This document shows, piece after piece, positions 1-5,843 of a stretch of 6,635 bases of DNA. Both the position numbers and the translations under genes were made by a program. The notes beneath the pieces were generated by a model. The model did not search any database, was not told the origin of the DNA, and worked only from the letters and a program-made list of their open reading frames with translations. This stretch comes from Bradyrhizobium sp. (GTDB lineage: Bacteria > Pseudomonadota > Alphaproteobacteria > Rhizobiales > Xanthobacteraceae): positions 1-6,635 of the forward strand of contig JAQGKJ010000719.1 of assembly GCA_028290165.1 (NCBI GenBank), in the 5' to 3' direction. Position 1 is the stretch's first letter. The number at the start of each line of letters is the position of its first letter.

Positions 1-497
1 TGATCGCGGCCTTTGTGATGATCTGCGGCCTCGGCGTGTTCGGACTGTGGACCGGTATCCTGGCAACCGGCTTCGCCGCCGAGACCCGCCGCGACAATTT
101 CCTCAAGACCTGGGAATCCGTCAGCAAGGTGCCGTTCTTCGCAGCGCTTGGTCCGGCGGCGATCGCCGATGTGACGCACATGCTGCGGACCATGGACCTG
201 CCGGCGCGCACCATGATCATCAAGAAGGGCCAGGCCGGCGACTGTATGTATTTCATCGCCGCCGGCGAGGTCGAGGTCGATCTGCCGGGCAAGAAGGTGA
301 GGCTCGGCGAAGGCGCGTTCTTCGGCGAGATGGCGCTGCTCGGCAACAATTTGCGCTCCGCCAATATCATCACCACGCGGGTGTCGAAGCTTTTGGTGCT
401 CGATCTCGTCGACTTCCGCTTGCTGATGGCACGGCATCCCGATCTTGCCGAGACCATCGACGTCGAAGCCAGGCGGCGCGCGCTGGAGAACAAATAA
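1..497 (+). CDS. MloK1-like cyclic-nucleotide-gated K+ channel, C-terminal part (5' end outside window)
   Basis: This is the last 164 codons of a membrane channel whose start lies upstream; the frame is open to the left edge (first full codon at base 3). Fragment residues 1-24 are hydrophobic and look like the end of the pore-lining S6 helix, including GLWTGILATGF. A short linker (about 25-45) follows, then a cyclic-nucleotide-binding domain (about 45-150). The phosphate-binding cassette is visible as GEGAFFGEMALLG (102-114) followed by R118-S119-A120; E109 and R118 match the residues that contact the ribose and cyclic phosphate in this family. From memory, S6, the short linker and the cassette closely resemble MloK1 of Mesorhizobium loti, a tetrameric inner-membrane K+ channel opened by cAMP. 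The domain ends soon after its C helix, as in MloK1. The stop overlaps the next start by one base. Ligand and ion selectivity are inferred; the selectivity filter is not in the window. Confidence 0.9.
   Translation, partial: IAAFVMICGLGVFGLWTGILATGFAAETRRDNFLKTWESVSKVPFFAALGPAAIADVTHMLRTMDLPARTMIIKKGQAGDCMYFIAAGEVEVDLPGKKVRLGEGAFFGEMALLGNNLRSANIITTRVSKLLVLDLVDFRLLMARHPDLAETIDVEARRRALENK
485..490 (+). promoter_or_regulatory. Ribosome binding site of the crotonase gene
   Basis: GGAGAA lies inside the last codons of the channel gene. The GGAG core is 8 nt before the ATG at 497, which supports that start over upstream in-frame codons that would overlap the channel gene extensively. Confidence 0.6.
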
Positions 498-1291
498 TGC
501 AAACCCACACCTCGCCCGCCACCGATACGGCGAGCACGCCGGTGCTCGATATCGACGGCGCGCGCGCCACCATCCGCCTCAACCGGCCGAAGCATCTGAA
601 CCGGCTGCAGCCGGAGGACCTCGATGTGCTGTCAAAACTGTTCGACCGGATCGAATCAGATCCCGCGATCAGGGTTTTGGTATTGACCGGCACCGGCCGC
701 GCCTTCTCTGCCGGATACGATCTCGGCTCGATCGCCGAACGCGCGGCCAGCGCGCAAGAACAGACCGCCGGATCGGCGTTCGAGGTCGTCGTCAACCGGC
801 TCGAAGACCTCGCAGTGCCGACGATCTGCCGGATCAACGGCGGCGTCTATGGCGGTTCGACCGACCTGGCGCTGGCCTGCGATTTCCGTATCGGCGTCGA
901 CACTTGCGAGATGTTCATGCCGGCGGCGCGGCTCGGGCTGCATTACTACAAGAGCGGCATCGCCCGCTACGTGTCGCGGCTCGGCGTCGACAATGCCAAA
1001 AGACTGTTCCTGACCGCGGAGAAGATCGGTGCCCCCGAGATGTTGCGGATCGGCTATCTCACCGCGATGGTGCCGGTTGAAACGCTCGACGAGGAAGTCG
1101 ACCGGCTCGCGAGCCTGCTTGCCGGCAACGCGCCGGTCGCCATGCGCGGCATGAAGCGCGCCATCAACGAAATCGCCCGCGGCAAGCTCGATGAGGCGGC
1201 TGCCGACCGCCGCCATCGCGACAGCATGCGCAGCGCCGAGATCGCGGAAGGCATCAGGGCTTTTTCGGAAAAGCGCCCGCCAAAGTTCTGA
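497..1291 (+). CDS. Enoyl-CoA hydratase/isomerase (crotonase) family protein lacking the usual catalytic glutamates
   Basis: A 264-residue protein of normal single-domain crotonase length. The ATG at 497 shares its A with the channel stop codon (TAATG) and has a GGAG 8 nt upstream. Family marks are LNRPKHLNRL (28-37), the first oxyanion-hole loop FSAGYDL (70-76), the second INGGVYGGSTDLALACDF (113-130), and the C-terminal AFSEKRPPKF. The fold binds acyl-CoA and stabilises a thioester enolate in the cytoplasm. By eye alignment to rat mitochondrial enoyl-CoA hydratase, the Glu144 position is D123 and the Glu164 position falls in MPAARLG (141-147) and is A143, so both hydratase acids are changed. 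Typical syn-hydration is therefore doubtful; isomerase, hydrolase, decarboxylase or another enolate reaction is possible. It also lacks the equivalent glutamate of hydroxycinnamoyl-CoA hydratase-lyase. Family is certain and substrate unknown. It converges on an ACAD operon, so a shared pathway is plausible but unproven. Confidence 0.9.
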   Translation: MQTHTSPATDTASTPVLDIDGARATIRLNRPKHLNRLQPEDLDVLSKLFDRIESDPAIRVLVLTGTGRAFSAGYDLGSIAERAASAQEQTAGSAFEVVVNRLEDLAVPTICRINGGVYGGSTDLALACDFRIGVDTCEMFMPAARLGLHYYKSGIARYVSRLGVDNAKRLFLTAEKIGAPEMLRIGYLTAMVPVETLDEEVDRLASLLAGNAPVAMRGMKRAINEIARGKLDEAAADRRHRDSMRSAEIAEGIRAFSEKRPPKF

Positions 1292-1336
1292 TGAGATTTT
1301 GCCGACGCGGGAATTTTTACCGGCTTGGTCGGATAG
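1292..1336. other. Convergent intergenic gap
   Basis: This 45-nt gap separates the tail-to-tail crotonase and nitroreductase genes. The only self-complementarity I see is weak (CCGAC at 1302-1306 with GTCGG at 1328-1332, loop of about 21 nt). A TTTTT run lies inside the loop rather than after the stem, so I do not call a terminator. Confidence 0.6.
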
Positions 1337-2032
1337 CTATTCGTCGACGAAGGTGACGCTATCGGCAATGCCGGCGCGCGTCGTGCGGTAGCTGTTTGCC
1401 TTGTGCTCGCGGTCCGGATATCCAAACGAAATGCCGCATACCACCTTCCGGTCATCACCGAGGCCAAAATGCTTGCGCACCACTTCGGAATGAAACGCCA
1501 GCGCCGCCTGCGGCACGGTGACCACTCCCAGCGCCTGCGCGGCCAGCATGAAGCTCGTGACATACCCGCCGCAATCGATCGCGCCGTAGACGCCGAGCGC
1601 CTCGTCAGTGTGAACGATGGCGACATGCGGCGCGCCGAAAAAGTTGAAGTTTTCCAGCGCCTGCTTGGCGTAGGCCGCCTTGTCGCCTCTGGTTATGCCG
1701 AGCGAATTATAAAGCTGAAATCCGCTTTCGCGGCGGCGCTCCAGATAGACACCGCGATATTCGCGCGGGAACGGAAAGTCTCCGCTATTCGGCTTGCCGC
1801 TGGAGGCCGCACCGTACATCACGTCGCGGAATCTTTTCGTGGCATCCCCCGAGGCGACCACGAGCTGCCACGGCTGGCTGTTGCACCACGACGCGGTCTT
1901 CTGCGCCGCCGTCAGGATGCGCTCGATGGTCGGGCGCGGCACAGGGGCGGGCTTGAATGCGCGGCAGGAAAATCGTTCACTGAGCAGGTTCTCGAGAACT
2001 TCGATCGGCGCGGTGTCGATATTGCTGTCCAT
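1337..2032 (-). CDS. FMN-dependent nitroreductase family protein
   Basis: A 231-residue protein, the usual length for the family. These are cytoplasmic dimeric flavoproteins that use NAD(P)H to reduce nitro groups, quinones or activated alkenes. Visible marks are ERFSCRAF (19-26, the N-terminal arginine/serine FMN site), SWCNSQPWQ (48-56, the family's N-x-Q-P-W loop), APHVAIVHTD (134-143), the long conserved stretch GAIDCGGYVTSFMLAAQALG (150-169) followed by VPQAAL, and GYPD (204-207) before NSYRTTR (213-219) near the C-terminus. The open frame extends well upstream into the preceding ACAD gene, so the start is taken at ATG 2032. A GTG three bases upstream (2035) is better spaced from the AAAGG at 2043-2047 (7 rather than 10 nt) and could be the true start. 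It is the last gene of the operon, 43 nt after the ACAD. The substrate is unknown; context suggests a step on an acyl-CoA or aromatic intermediate, or flavin/quinone redox support. Confidence 0.9.
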   Translation of the reverse strand: MDSNIDTAPIEVLENLLSERFSCRAFKPAPVPRPTIERILTAAQKTASWCNSQPWQLVVASGDATKRFRDVMYGAASSGKPNSGDFPFPREYRGVYLERRRESGFQLYNSLGITRGDKAAYAKQALENFNFFGAPHVAIVHTDEALGVYGAIDCGGYVTSFMLAAQALGVVTVPQAALAFHSEVVRKHFGLGDDRKVVCGISFGYPDREHKANSYRTTRAGIADSVTFVDE

Positions 2033-2042
2033 CACATCATTG

Positions 2043-2047
2043 CCTTT
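2043..2047 (-). promoter_or_regulatory. Ribosome binding site of the nitroreductase gene
   Basis: AAAGG on the - strand lies in the 43-nt gap after the ACAD stop. It is 10 nt before ATG 2032 and 7 nt before the in-frame GTG at 2035, so it rules out starts inside the ACAD gene but does not decide between these two. Confidence 0.5.
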
Positions 2048-2075
2048 GTTGGAGCCGTGTCCAGGATACGAGAGT

Positions 2076-3320
2076 TCAGCGTCCCTTGGTCGGGATCTTG
2101 TTGAAGGGCACATCCTTGTCGACCCGGATGTCACCGGGCAGGCCGAGCACGCGCTCGGCAATGATGTTGCGCAGGATTTCATCGGTACCACCGGCGATAC
2201 GCATCGATGGCGAAGACAGCAGCATCTGTTGAAACTGTCCGCGCGCCTCTTCTTCGGCAGCACCTGTGAAGACGCCGGCCGCGCCTTCAAGGTCCATCGC
2301 ATACATCGCAATGTCCTGCAGCATCGAGCCCGCCACCAGCTTCCCGATCGAGTTTTCAGGACCCGGACGCTCGCCCTTCGAGAGCGCCGAGATGGCGCGG
2401 TAGCTGGTATATTTCAGCCCGCTCGCCTTCACCGCCCAACTGGCGAGTTTGGAGCGCGTGGCGCGGTCGTCGATGGCGAGCCCATCGTCCGTCATCAAAT
2501 TGGAGCAAAAATCGAACATCTCGGGAAAACCGGTCGCGAGCCGGGCGCCGATCGACATCCGCTCGTTCATCAGCGTGGTCAGCGACACATTCCACCCGTC
2601 GCCAACCGCACCGAGACGTTGATGATCGGGAATCACCACGTCGGTAAAATAGACCTCGTTGAACTCCTGCATGCCATTGGCCTGCTTGATCGGCCTGATT
2701 TCGACGCCTTTGCTCTTCATGTCGAGAAAGAACATCGTCAGGCCCTTGTGCTTGGGCACATTGGGATCGGTGCGCGTGATCAGAAGACCATAGTCCGAAT
2801 AATGCGCGCCGGAGGTCCAGATTTTCTGGCCGTTGATGATCCAGTCGTCGCCCCTCTTTTCGGCGCGCGTGCGCAAGCCTGCGACATCCGACCCGCCGGC
2901 CGGTTCCGAAAACAACTGGCACCAGATCTGCTCGCCAGAGGCGAGTTTTGGCAGATAGTGACGTTTGTGCTCCTCGCTGCCATAGGCCATCACGGTCGGC
3001 CCGCACATCCCCTCGCCAATCTGGAACGGCTGCGTCAGCTTGCCGTAGACGCCCTCCTCCTGCTGCCAGATCACGCGCTCGATCGGCGTGGCGCCGCGCC
3101 CGCCATATTCCTTCGGCCAATGCAGGCAGGCCCAGCCGCCTTCGGCTTTCTTCTTCTGCCAAGCCTTGCCGACATCGACGATTTCTTCCTTCTGCAGTTT
3201 TATTCGGCCGAGGGAAGCCTTCGAAAGCTCGGCCTCATATTGCTTCGGCGCGTTGGCGTCGATCCATTTGCGAGCCTCGATGCGGAACGCGGCTTCCGGC
3301 GGGGTATCATCGAAATTCAT
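2076..3320 (-). CDS. Acyl-CoA dehydrogenase, large-subunit type (paralogue 1)
   Basis: A 414-residue FAD-dependent ACAD that would oxidise an acyl-CoA to the trans-2-enoyl-CoA in the cytoplasm, passing electrons to electron-transfer flavoprotein. The N-terminal helical domain contains WACLHWPKEYGGRGATPIE (63-81). The beta domain carries the FAD/substrate motif LFSEPAGGSDVAG (136-148) and INGQKIWTSGAHYSDYG (162-178). The C-terminal helical domain contains GGTDEILRNIIAERVLG (377-393). The MCAD-type base (the E of YEGT) is missing; the sequence there is IAGGT. E253 in LMNERMSIG (250-258) aligns with the helix-G base of isovaleryl-CoA dehydrogenase and is the likely catalytic residue. The start is set at 3320 because it has GAGG 6 nt upstream and gives exactly the length and N-terminus of the neighbouring paralogue; the frame runs 15 codons further upstream into the palindromic repeat. 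By-eye identity to the next gene is about 330 of 414. The acyl substrate cannot be told from sequence. Confidence 0.95.
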   Translation of the reverse strand: MNFDDTPPEAAFRIEARKWIDANAPKQYEAELSKASLGRIKLQKEEIVDVGKAWQKKKAEGGWACLHWPKEYGGRGATPIERVIWQQEEGVYGKLTQPFQIGEGMCGPTVMAYGSEEHKRHYLPKLASGEQIWCQLFSEPAGGSDVAGLRTRAEKRGDDWIINGQKIWTSGAHYSDYGLLITRTDPNVPKHKGLTMFFLDMKSKGVEIRPIKQANGMQEFNEVYFTDVVIPDHQRLGAVGDGWNVSLTTLMNERMSIGARLATGFPEMFDFCSNLMTDDGLAIDDRATRSKLASWAVKASGLKYTSYRAISALSKGERPGPENSIGKLVAGSMLQDIAMYAMDLEGAAGVFTGAAEEEARGQFQQMLLSSPSMRIAGGTDEILRNIIAERVLGLPGDIRVDKDVPFNKIPTKGR

Positions 3321-3326
3321 GGCGGG

Positions 3327-3330
3327 CCTC
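3327..3330 (-). promoter_or_regulatory. Ribosome binding site of ACAD paralogue 1
   Basis: GAGG on the - strand, 6 nt before ATG 3320. It favours this start over the upstream in-frame ATG at 3365, which lies inside the palindromic repeat. Confidence 0.55.
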
Positions 3331-3333
3331 ATG

Positions 3334-3419
3334 TTACAAGGGTGGGCCAAGCGAAGCGAGCCCACCGTTTTGATTTGCGAAGCGCGGTGGGCAACGCTGC
3401 GCGATGCCCACCCTACAAG
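3334..3419. repeat. REP-like palindromic intergenic repeat with four GGTGGGC arms
   Basis: About 86 nt between the two large ACAD genes hold four alternating copies of one arm: GGTGGGC at 3341-3347, GCCCACC at 3360-3366, GGTGGGC at 3386-3392 and GCCCACC at 3406-3412. They can form two adjacent hairpins (7-bp stems, loops of 12 and 13 nt). Alternatively they form one nested structure, pairing 3340-3347 with 3406-3413 and 3360-3367 with 3385-3392. GCGAAGCG occurs twice (3351-3358 and 3377-3384), once in a loop and once in the spacer. The form GTAGGGTGGGC...GCCCACC with GCGAAGC loops is one I recognise from memory as a dispersed repeat in bradyrhizobial intergenic regions. No T run follows either hairpin in either direction, so it is not a classic intrinsic terminator. 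In the transcript it could still act as an RNA structure that changes downstream expression or stability. Confidence 0.8.
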
Positions 3420-3426
3420 CTTGGGT

Positions 3427-4671
3427 CTATCGTCCCCTGGTCGGTATCTTGTTGAACGGCACGTCCTTGTCCACGCGAATGTCGCCGGGTAGCCCCAGCA
3501 CCCGCTCGGCGATGATGTTGCGCATGATCTCGTCGGTGCCGCCTTCGACGCGCGTTCCCGGCGCGCGCAGCAGGATCGCCTGGAATTTGCCGGTGGCTTC
3601 CGAGTCCTCAGAGCCGCTCAGCACACCGGCGGCGCCCTGCAGGTCGAGCGCATAGGCCGCGACATCCTGAACCATCGAGCCCGCGACCAATTTGCCGATC
3701 GAATTCTCCGGTCCCGGACGTTCGCCCTTCGACAGCGCCGAGATCGCGCGCATGCTGGTATATTTCAGCCCGCTCGCCTTCACGGCCCAGTTGGCGAGTT
3801 TCGAGCGCACGTTACGATCGTCGATCGCAGGACCATGCTCCAGCATCAGATTGCTGCAGAACTCGAACAGCTCCGGAAAACCGGTGGCGACACCAGCGCC
3901 GATCGACATCCGCTCGTTCATCAGCGTCGTCAGCGACACGTTCCAGCCGTCGTTGACGTCGCCGAGACGCTGCGCGTCGGGTATTTTCACATCCGTAAAA
4001 TACACTTCATTGAAGTCGGATTGGCCGTTGGCCTGCTTGATCGGCTTGATCTCGACCCCCTCGCTCCTCATGTTCAGGAAGAACATCGTCAGGCCCTTGT
4101 GCTTGGGCACGTTGGGGTTGGTGCGGGTGAGCAGGATGCCGTAATCAGAGTAGTGCGCGCCCGAAGTCCAGATCTTCTGACCATTGATGATCCAGTCATC
4201 GCCGTTTTTCTCCGCACGTGTGCGCAGGCCGGCGACATCAGATCCGCCGGCGGGTTCGGAAAACAGCTGGCACCAGATTTTTTCGCCTGAAGCGAGCGGC
4301 GGCAGGTATTTTCGTTTCTGATCTTCCCCGGCAAACGCCATCATGGTCGGCCCACACATGCCATGGCCGATGATGAACATGCCGCTCAGCTTGCCGAATG
4401 CGCCCTCCTCCTGCTGCCAGATCACCCGCTCGATCGGAGTGGCGCCGCGCCCGCCATATTCCTTCGGCCAGTGCAGGCAGGCCCAGCCGGCATCGGCCTT
4501 TTTCTTCTGCCAGGCTTTTGCGACCTCGAGGATGTTGGCGCCCTTCAATTGCGTTCGGCCGAGCGAGGGCTTTTTTAACTCCTCCTCATATTGCTTCGGC
4601 GCGTTGGCCGCGATCCACACCCTCGCCTCGGCGCGGAACGCGGCTTCCTGCGGCGTGTCATCGAAGTTCAT
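3427..4671 (-). CDS. Acyl-CoA dehydrogenase, large-subunit type (paralogue 2)
   Basis: A 414-residue FAD-dependent ACAD, the same length as paralogue 1 and about 80% identical with no gaps. It would make the alpha,beta double bond of an acyl-CoA. The FAD/substrate motif LFSEPAGGSDVAG (136-148), GQKIWTSGAHYSDYG (164-178), candidate base E253 in LMNERMSIG (250-258) and GGTDEIMRNIIAERVLG (377-393) are all intact, so both copies look functional. Differences from paralogue 1 cluster at residues 40-51, 91-118 and 351-376. The 91-118 cluster corresponds by eye to the region that forms the acyl pocket floor in MCAD, which suggests a changed substrate range. E376 (A376 in paralogue 1) lies one residue before the MCAD base position and is probably not the base. 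AAGGA 8 nt before ATG 4671 supports the start. It begins 21 nt after the small ACAD gene, as expected for co-translated subunits. Confidence 0.95.
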   Translation of the reverse strand: MNFDDTPQEAAFRAEARVWIAANAPKQYEEELKKPSLGRTQLKGANILEVAKAWQKKKADAGWACLHWPKEYGGRGATPIERVIWQQEEGAFGKLSGMFIIGHGMCGPTMMAFAGEDQKRKYLPPLASGEKIWCQLFSEPAGGSDVAGLRTRAEKNGDDWIINGQKIWTSGAHYSDYGILLTRTNPNVPKHKGLTMFFLNMRSEGVEIKPIKQANGQSDFNEVYFTDVKIPDAQRLGDVNDGWNVSLTTLMNERMSIGAGVATGFPELFEFCSNLMLEHGPAIDDRNVRSKLANWAVKASGLKYTSMRAISALSKGERPGPENSIGKLVAGSMVQDVAAYALDLQGAAGVLSGSEDSEATGKFQAILLRAPGTRVEGGTDEIMRNIIAERVLGLPGDIRVDKDVPFNKIPTRGR

Positions 4672-4679
4672 TCGCGTCG

Positions 4680-4684
4680 TCCTT
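4680..4684 (-). promoter_or_regulatory. Ribosome binding site of ACAD paralogue 2
   Basis: AAGGA on the - strand, 8 nt before ATG 4671, within the 21-nt gap after the small ACAD stop. It fixes the start of the large ACAD. Confidence 0.6.
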
Positions 4685-4692
4685 GCTCGAGA

Positions 4693-5820
4693 TTACGCCG
4701 CATTCCGTTTCCTCATGCGGTCGATCAGTGCATCTTCCCAATACGACAGACTGCCGAGCGACAGCGCCATCGCGTTGGAGCGGCGGTAATACATGTGGCA
4801 GTCGAATTCCCAGGTAAAACCCATGCCGCCATGGACCTGGATGTTGTTCTTGGCGCAATGCTGGAATGCCTGCGTGGCGCTGATGCGCGCCGCGGCGGCG
4901 GCTTCCGGCAATTCCGAGGCGTTGGTCGAGAGCGCCCAGGAGCCGTAGTAGCAATTCGAACGCGCCAGCGTCGCCGACACATACATGTCGGCCAGCATAT
5001 GTTTGACGGCCTGGAACGAGCCGATCGGCCGGCCGAAGGCAATACGATCCAGCGCGTAGTCGCGGCCCATTTCCAGCGCGCGATCGGCGCCGCCGACCTG
5101 CTCGAAGGCCATCAGCACAGCGGCGCGGTCGAGCACCTGCGACAGGATGCTCCAGCCTTCATTGGCGGCGCCGAGCGGCTCGGCCTTGCAATTCCTGAAG
5201 GTGAGTTCGGCTTGTCCCCGCGACGGATCGATATTGGTCAACGCCTTGGCCTCAACGCCTTCGGTCTTCATGTTCACCAAGAACAGCGAGATATCGGTGT
5301 CGCGCCCGGTCGAGCCGGTGCGTGCAGCGACGATGGCGAAATCGGCAATGGCGCCGTCCGGCACCGGCTTCTTCACGCCATTGAGGCCGCTGCCGGAGGC
5401 AATGAGTTTTACCCCTTCCGGCGACGGATTGCCCTTGCCTTCGAACAGCGCCAGCGTGCCGATCGCTTCGCCCGATGAAATCAAGGGCAGCCACTTCTTC
5501 TTTTGCGCGTCGCTGCCGGCGAGCAGGATCGCTTCCGCCGCGAGATAGACGGTCGACGAGAACGGCACCGGCGCCAGCGCGCGCCCCATTTCTTCGGCGA
5601 TCACGCAGAGTTCGAGATGGCCGGCACCGGTGCCGCCGAATTCCTCCGGGATCGCGACGCCGAGAAAGCCCATGTCGGCGAGACCCTTCCACAATTCGCG
5701 GTCGTAGGCCTCCTTGCCGTCGAGCACCACGCGCACCGCTTTCGGCGGGCATTTTTCGGCGAGAAACTTTCGCGCCTGGTCGCGGAGCTGTTTTTGGTCG
5801 TCGGAGAAATCGAAGTTCAT
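4693..5820 (-). CDS. Acyl-CoA dehydrogenase, small-subunit type
   Basis: A 375-residue ACAD-fold protein. The N-terminal helical domain includes DMGFLGVAIPEEFGGTGAG (49-67). The usual beta-domain motif (S/T-E-P-x-x-G-S-D) is degenerate here, reading LFEGKGNPSPEG (125-136). The C-terminal domain keeps the flavin-contacting RIAFGRPIGSFQAVKHMLAD (259-278) and the HGGMGFTWEFDCHMYYRR signature (330-347) characteristic of small ACAD partners. The helix-G site reads QVLDRAAVL (228-236), without a glutamate, and there is no YEGT-type base. This matches subunits that pair with a larger ACAD in alpha2beta2 enzymes, as in pimeloyl-CoA dehydrogenase and the mycobacterial steroid side-chain ACADs (FadE26-27, FadE28-29), where active sites are shared and flavin occupancy is reduced. 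AAAGG (5830-5834) is 9 nt before ATG 5820. It sits 23 nt after the ligase gene and 21 nt before the large ACAD. Small-subunit assignment is firm; the partner and substrate are inferred from adjacency. Confidence 0.92.
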   Translation of the reverse strand: MNFDFSDDQKQLRDQARKFLAEKCPPKAVRVVLDGKEAYDRELWKGLADMGFLGVAIPEEFGGTGAGHLELCVIAEEMGRALAPVPFSSTVYLAAEAILLAGSDAQKKKWLPLISSGEAIGTLALFEGKGNPSPEGVKLIASGSGLNGVKKPVPDGAIADFAIVAARTGSTGRDTDISLFLVNMKTEGVEAKALTNIDPSRGQAELTFRNCKAEPLGAANEGWSILSQVLDRAAVLMAFEQVGGADRALEMGRDYALDRIAFGRPIGSFQAVKHMLADMYVSATLARSNCYYGSWALSTNASELPEAAAAARISATQAFQHCAKNNIQVHGGMGFTWEFDCHMYYRRSNAMALSLGSLSYWEDALIDRMRKRNAA

Positions 5821-5829
5821 CTCAGGGTG

Positions 5830-5834
5830 CCTTT
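5830..5834 (-). promoter_or_regulatory. Ribosome binding site of the small ACAD
   Basis: AAAGG on the - strand, 9 nt before ATG 5820, in the 23-nt gap after the ligase stop. It supports the chosen start. Confidence 0.55.
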
Positions 5835-5843
5835 GCTAGCGGA

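Noticed and set aside
47..496. In-frame upstream extension of the crotonase to a start near base 47
   Set aside because: It would overlap nearly all of the visible channel gene, encodes arginine-rich shadow sequence, and leaves a normal-length crotonase with its own ribosome binding site at 497.
1302..1332. Possible bidirectional terminator between the convergent genes
   Set aside because: The only stem is 5 bp with a loop of about 21 nt, and the T run is inside the loop instead of following the stem.
2033..2311. N-terminal extension of the nitroreductase to 2311
   Set aside because: The extra residues lie in a shadow frame of the ACAD gene; family homology and the ribosome binding site begin at about 2032-2035.
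3341..3412. Hairpins between the ACAD genes as an intrinsic terminator
   Set aside because: Stems are strong, but no T run follows them on either strand. Repeated arms fit a REP-like repeat better, and both flanking genes face the same way as an operon.
1794..3455. A 553-codon open frame on the + strand opposite the ACAD and nitroreductase genes
   Set aside because: It is antisense to two clearly recognisable proteins and has no recognisable domain. Its length is explained by high-GC codon bias leaving few stops on the opposite strand.
4591..5478. A 295-codon open frame on the + strand opposite the small ACAD
   Set aside because: It is antisense to a well-conserved ACAD, rich in Arg/His/Gly with no family motifs; a compositional shadow.
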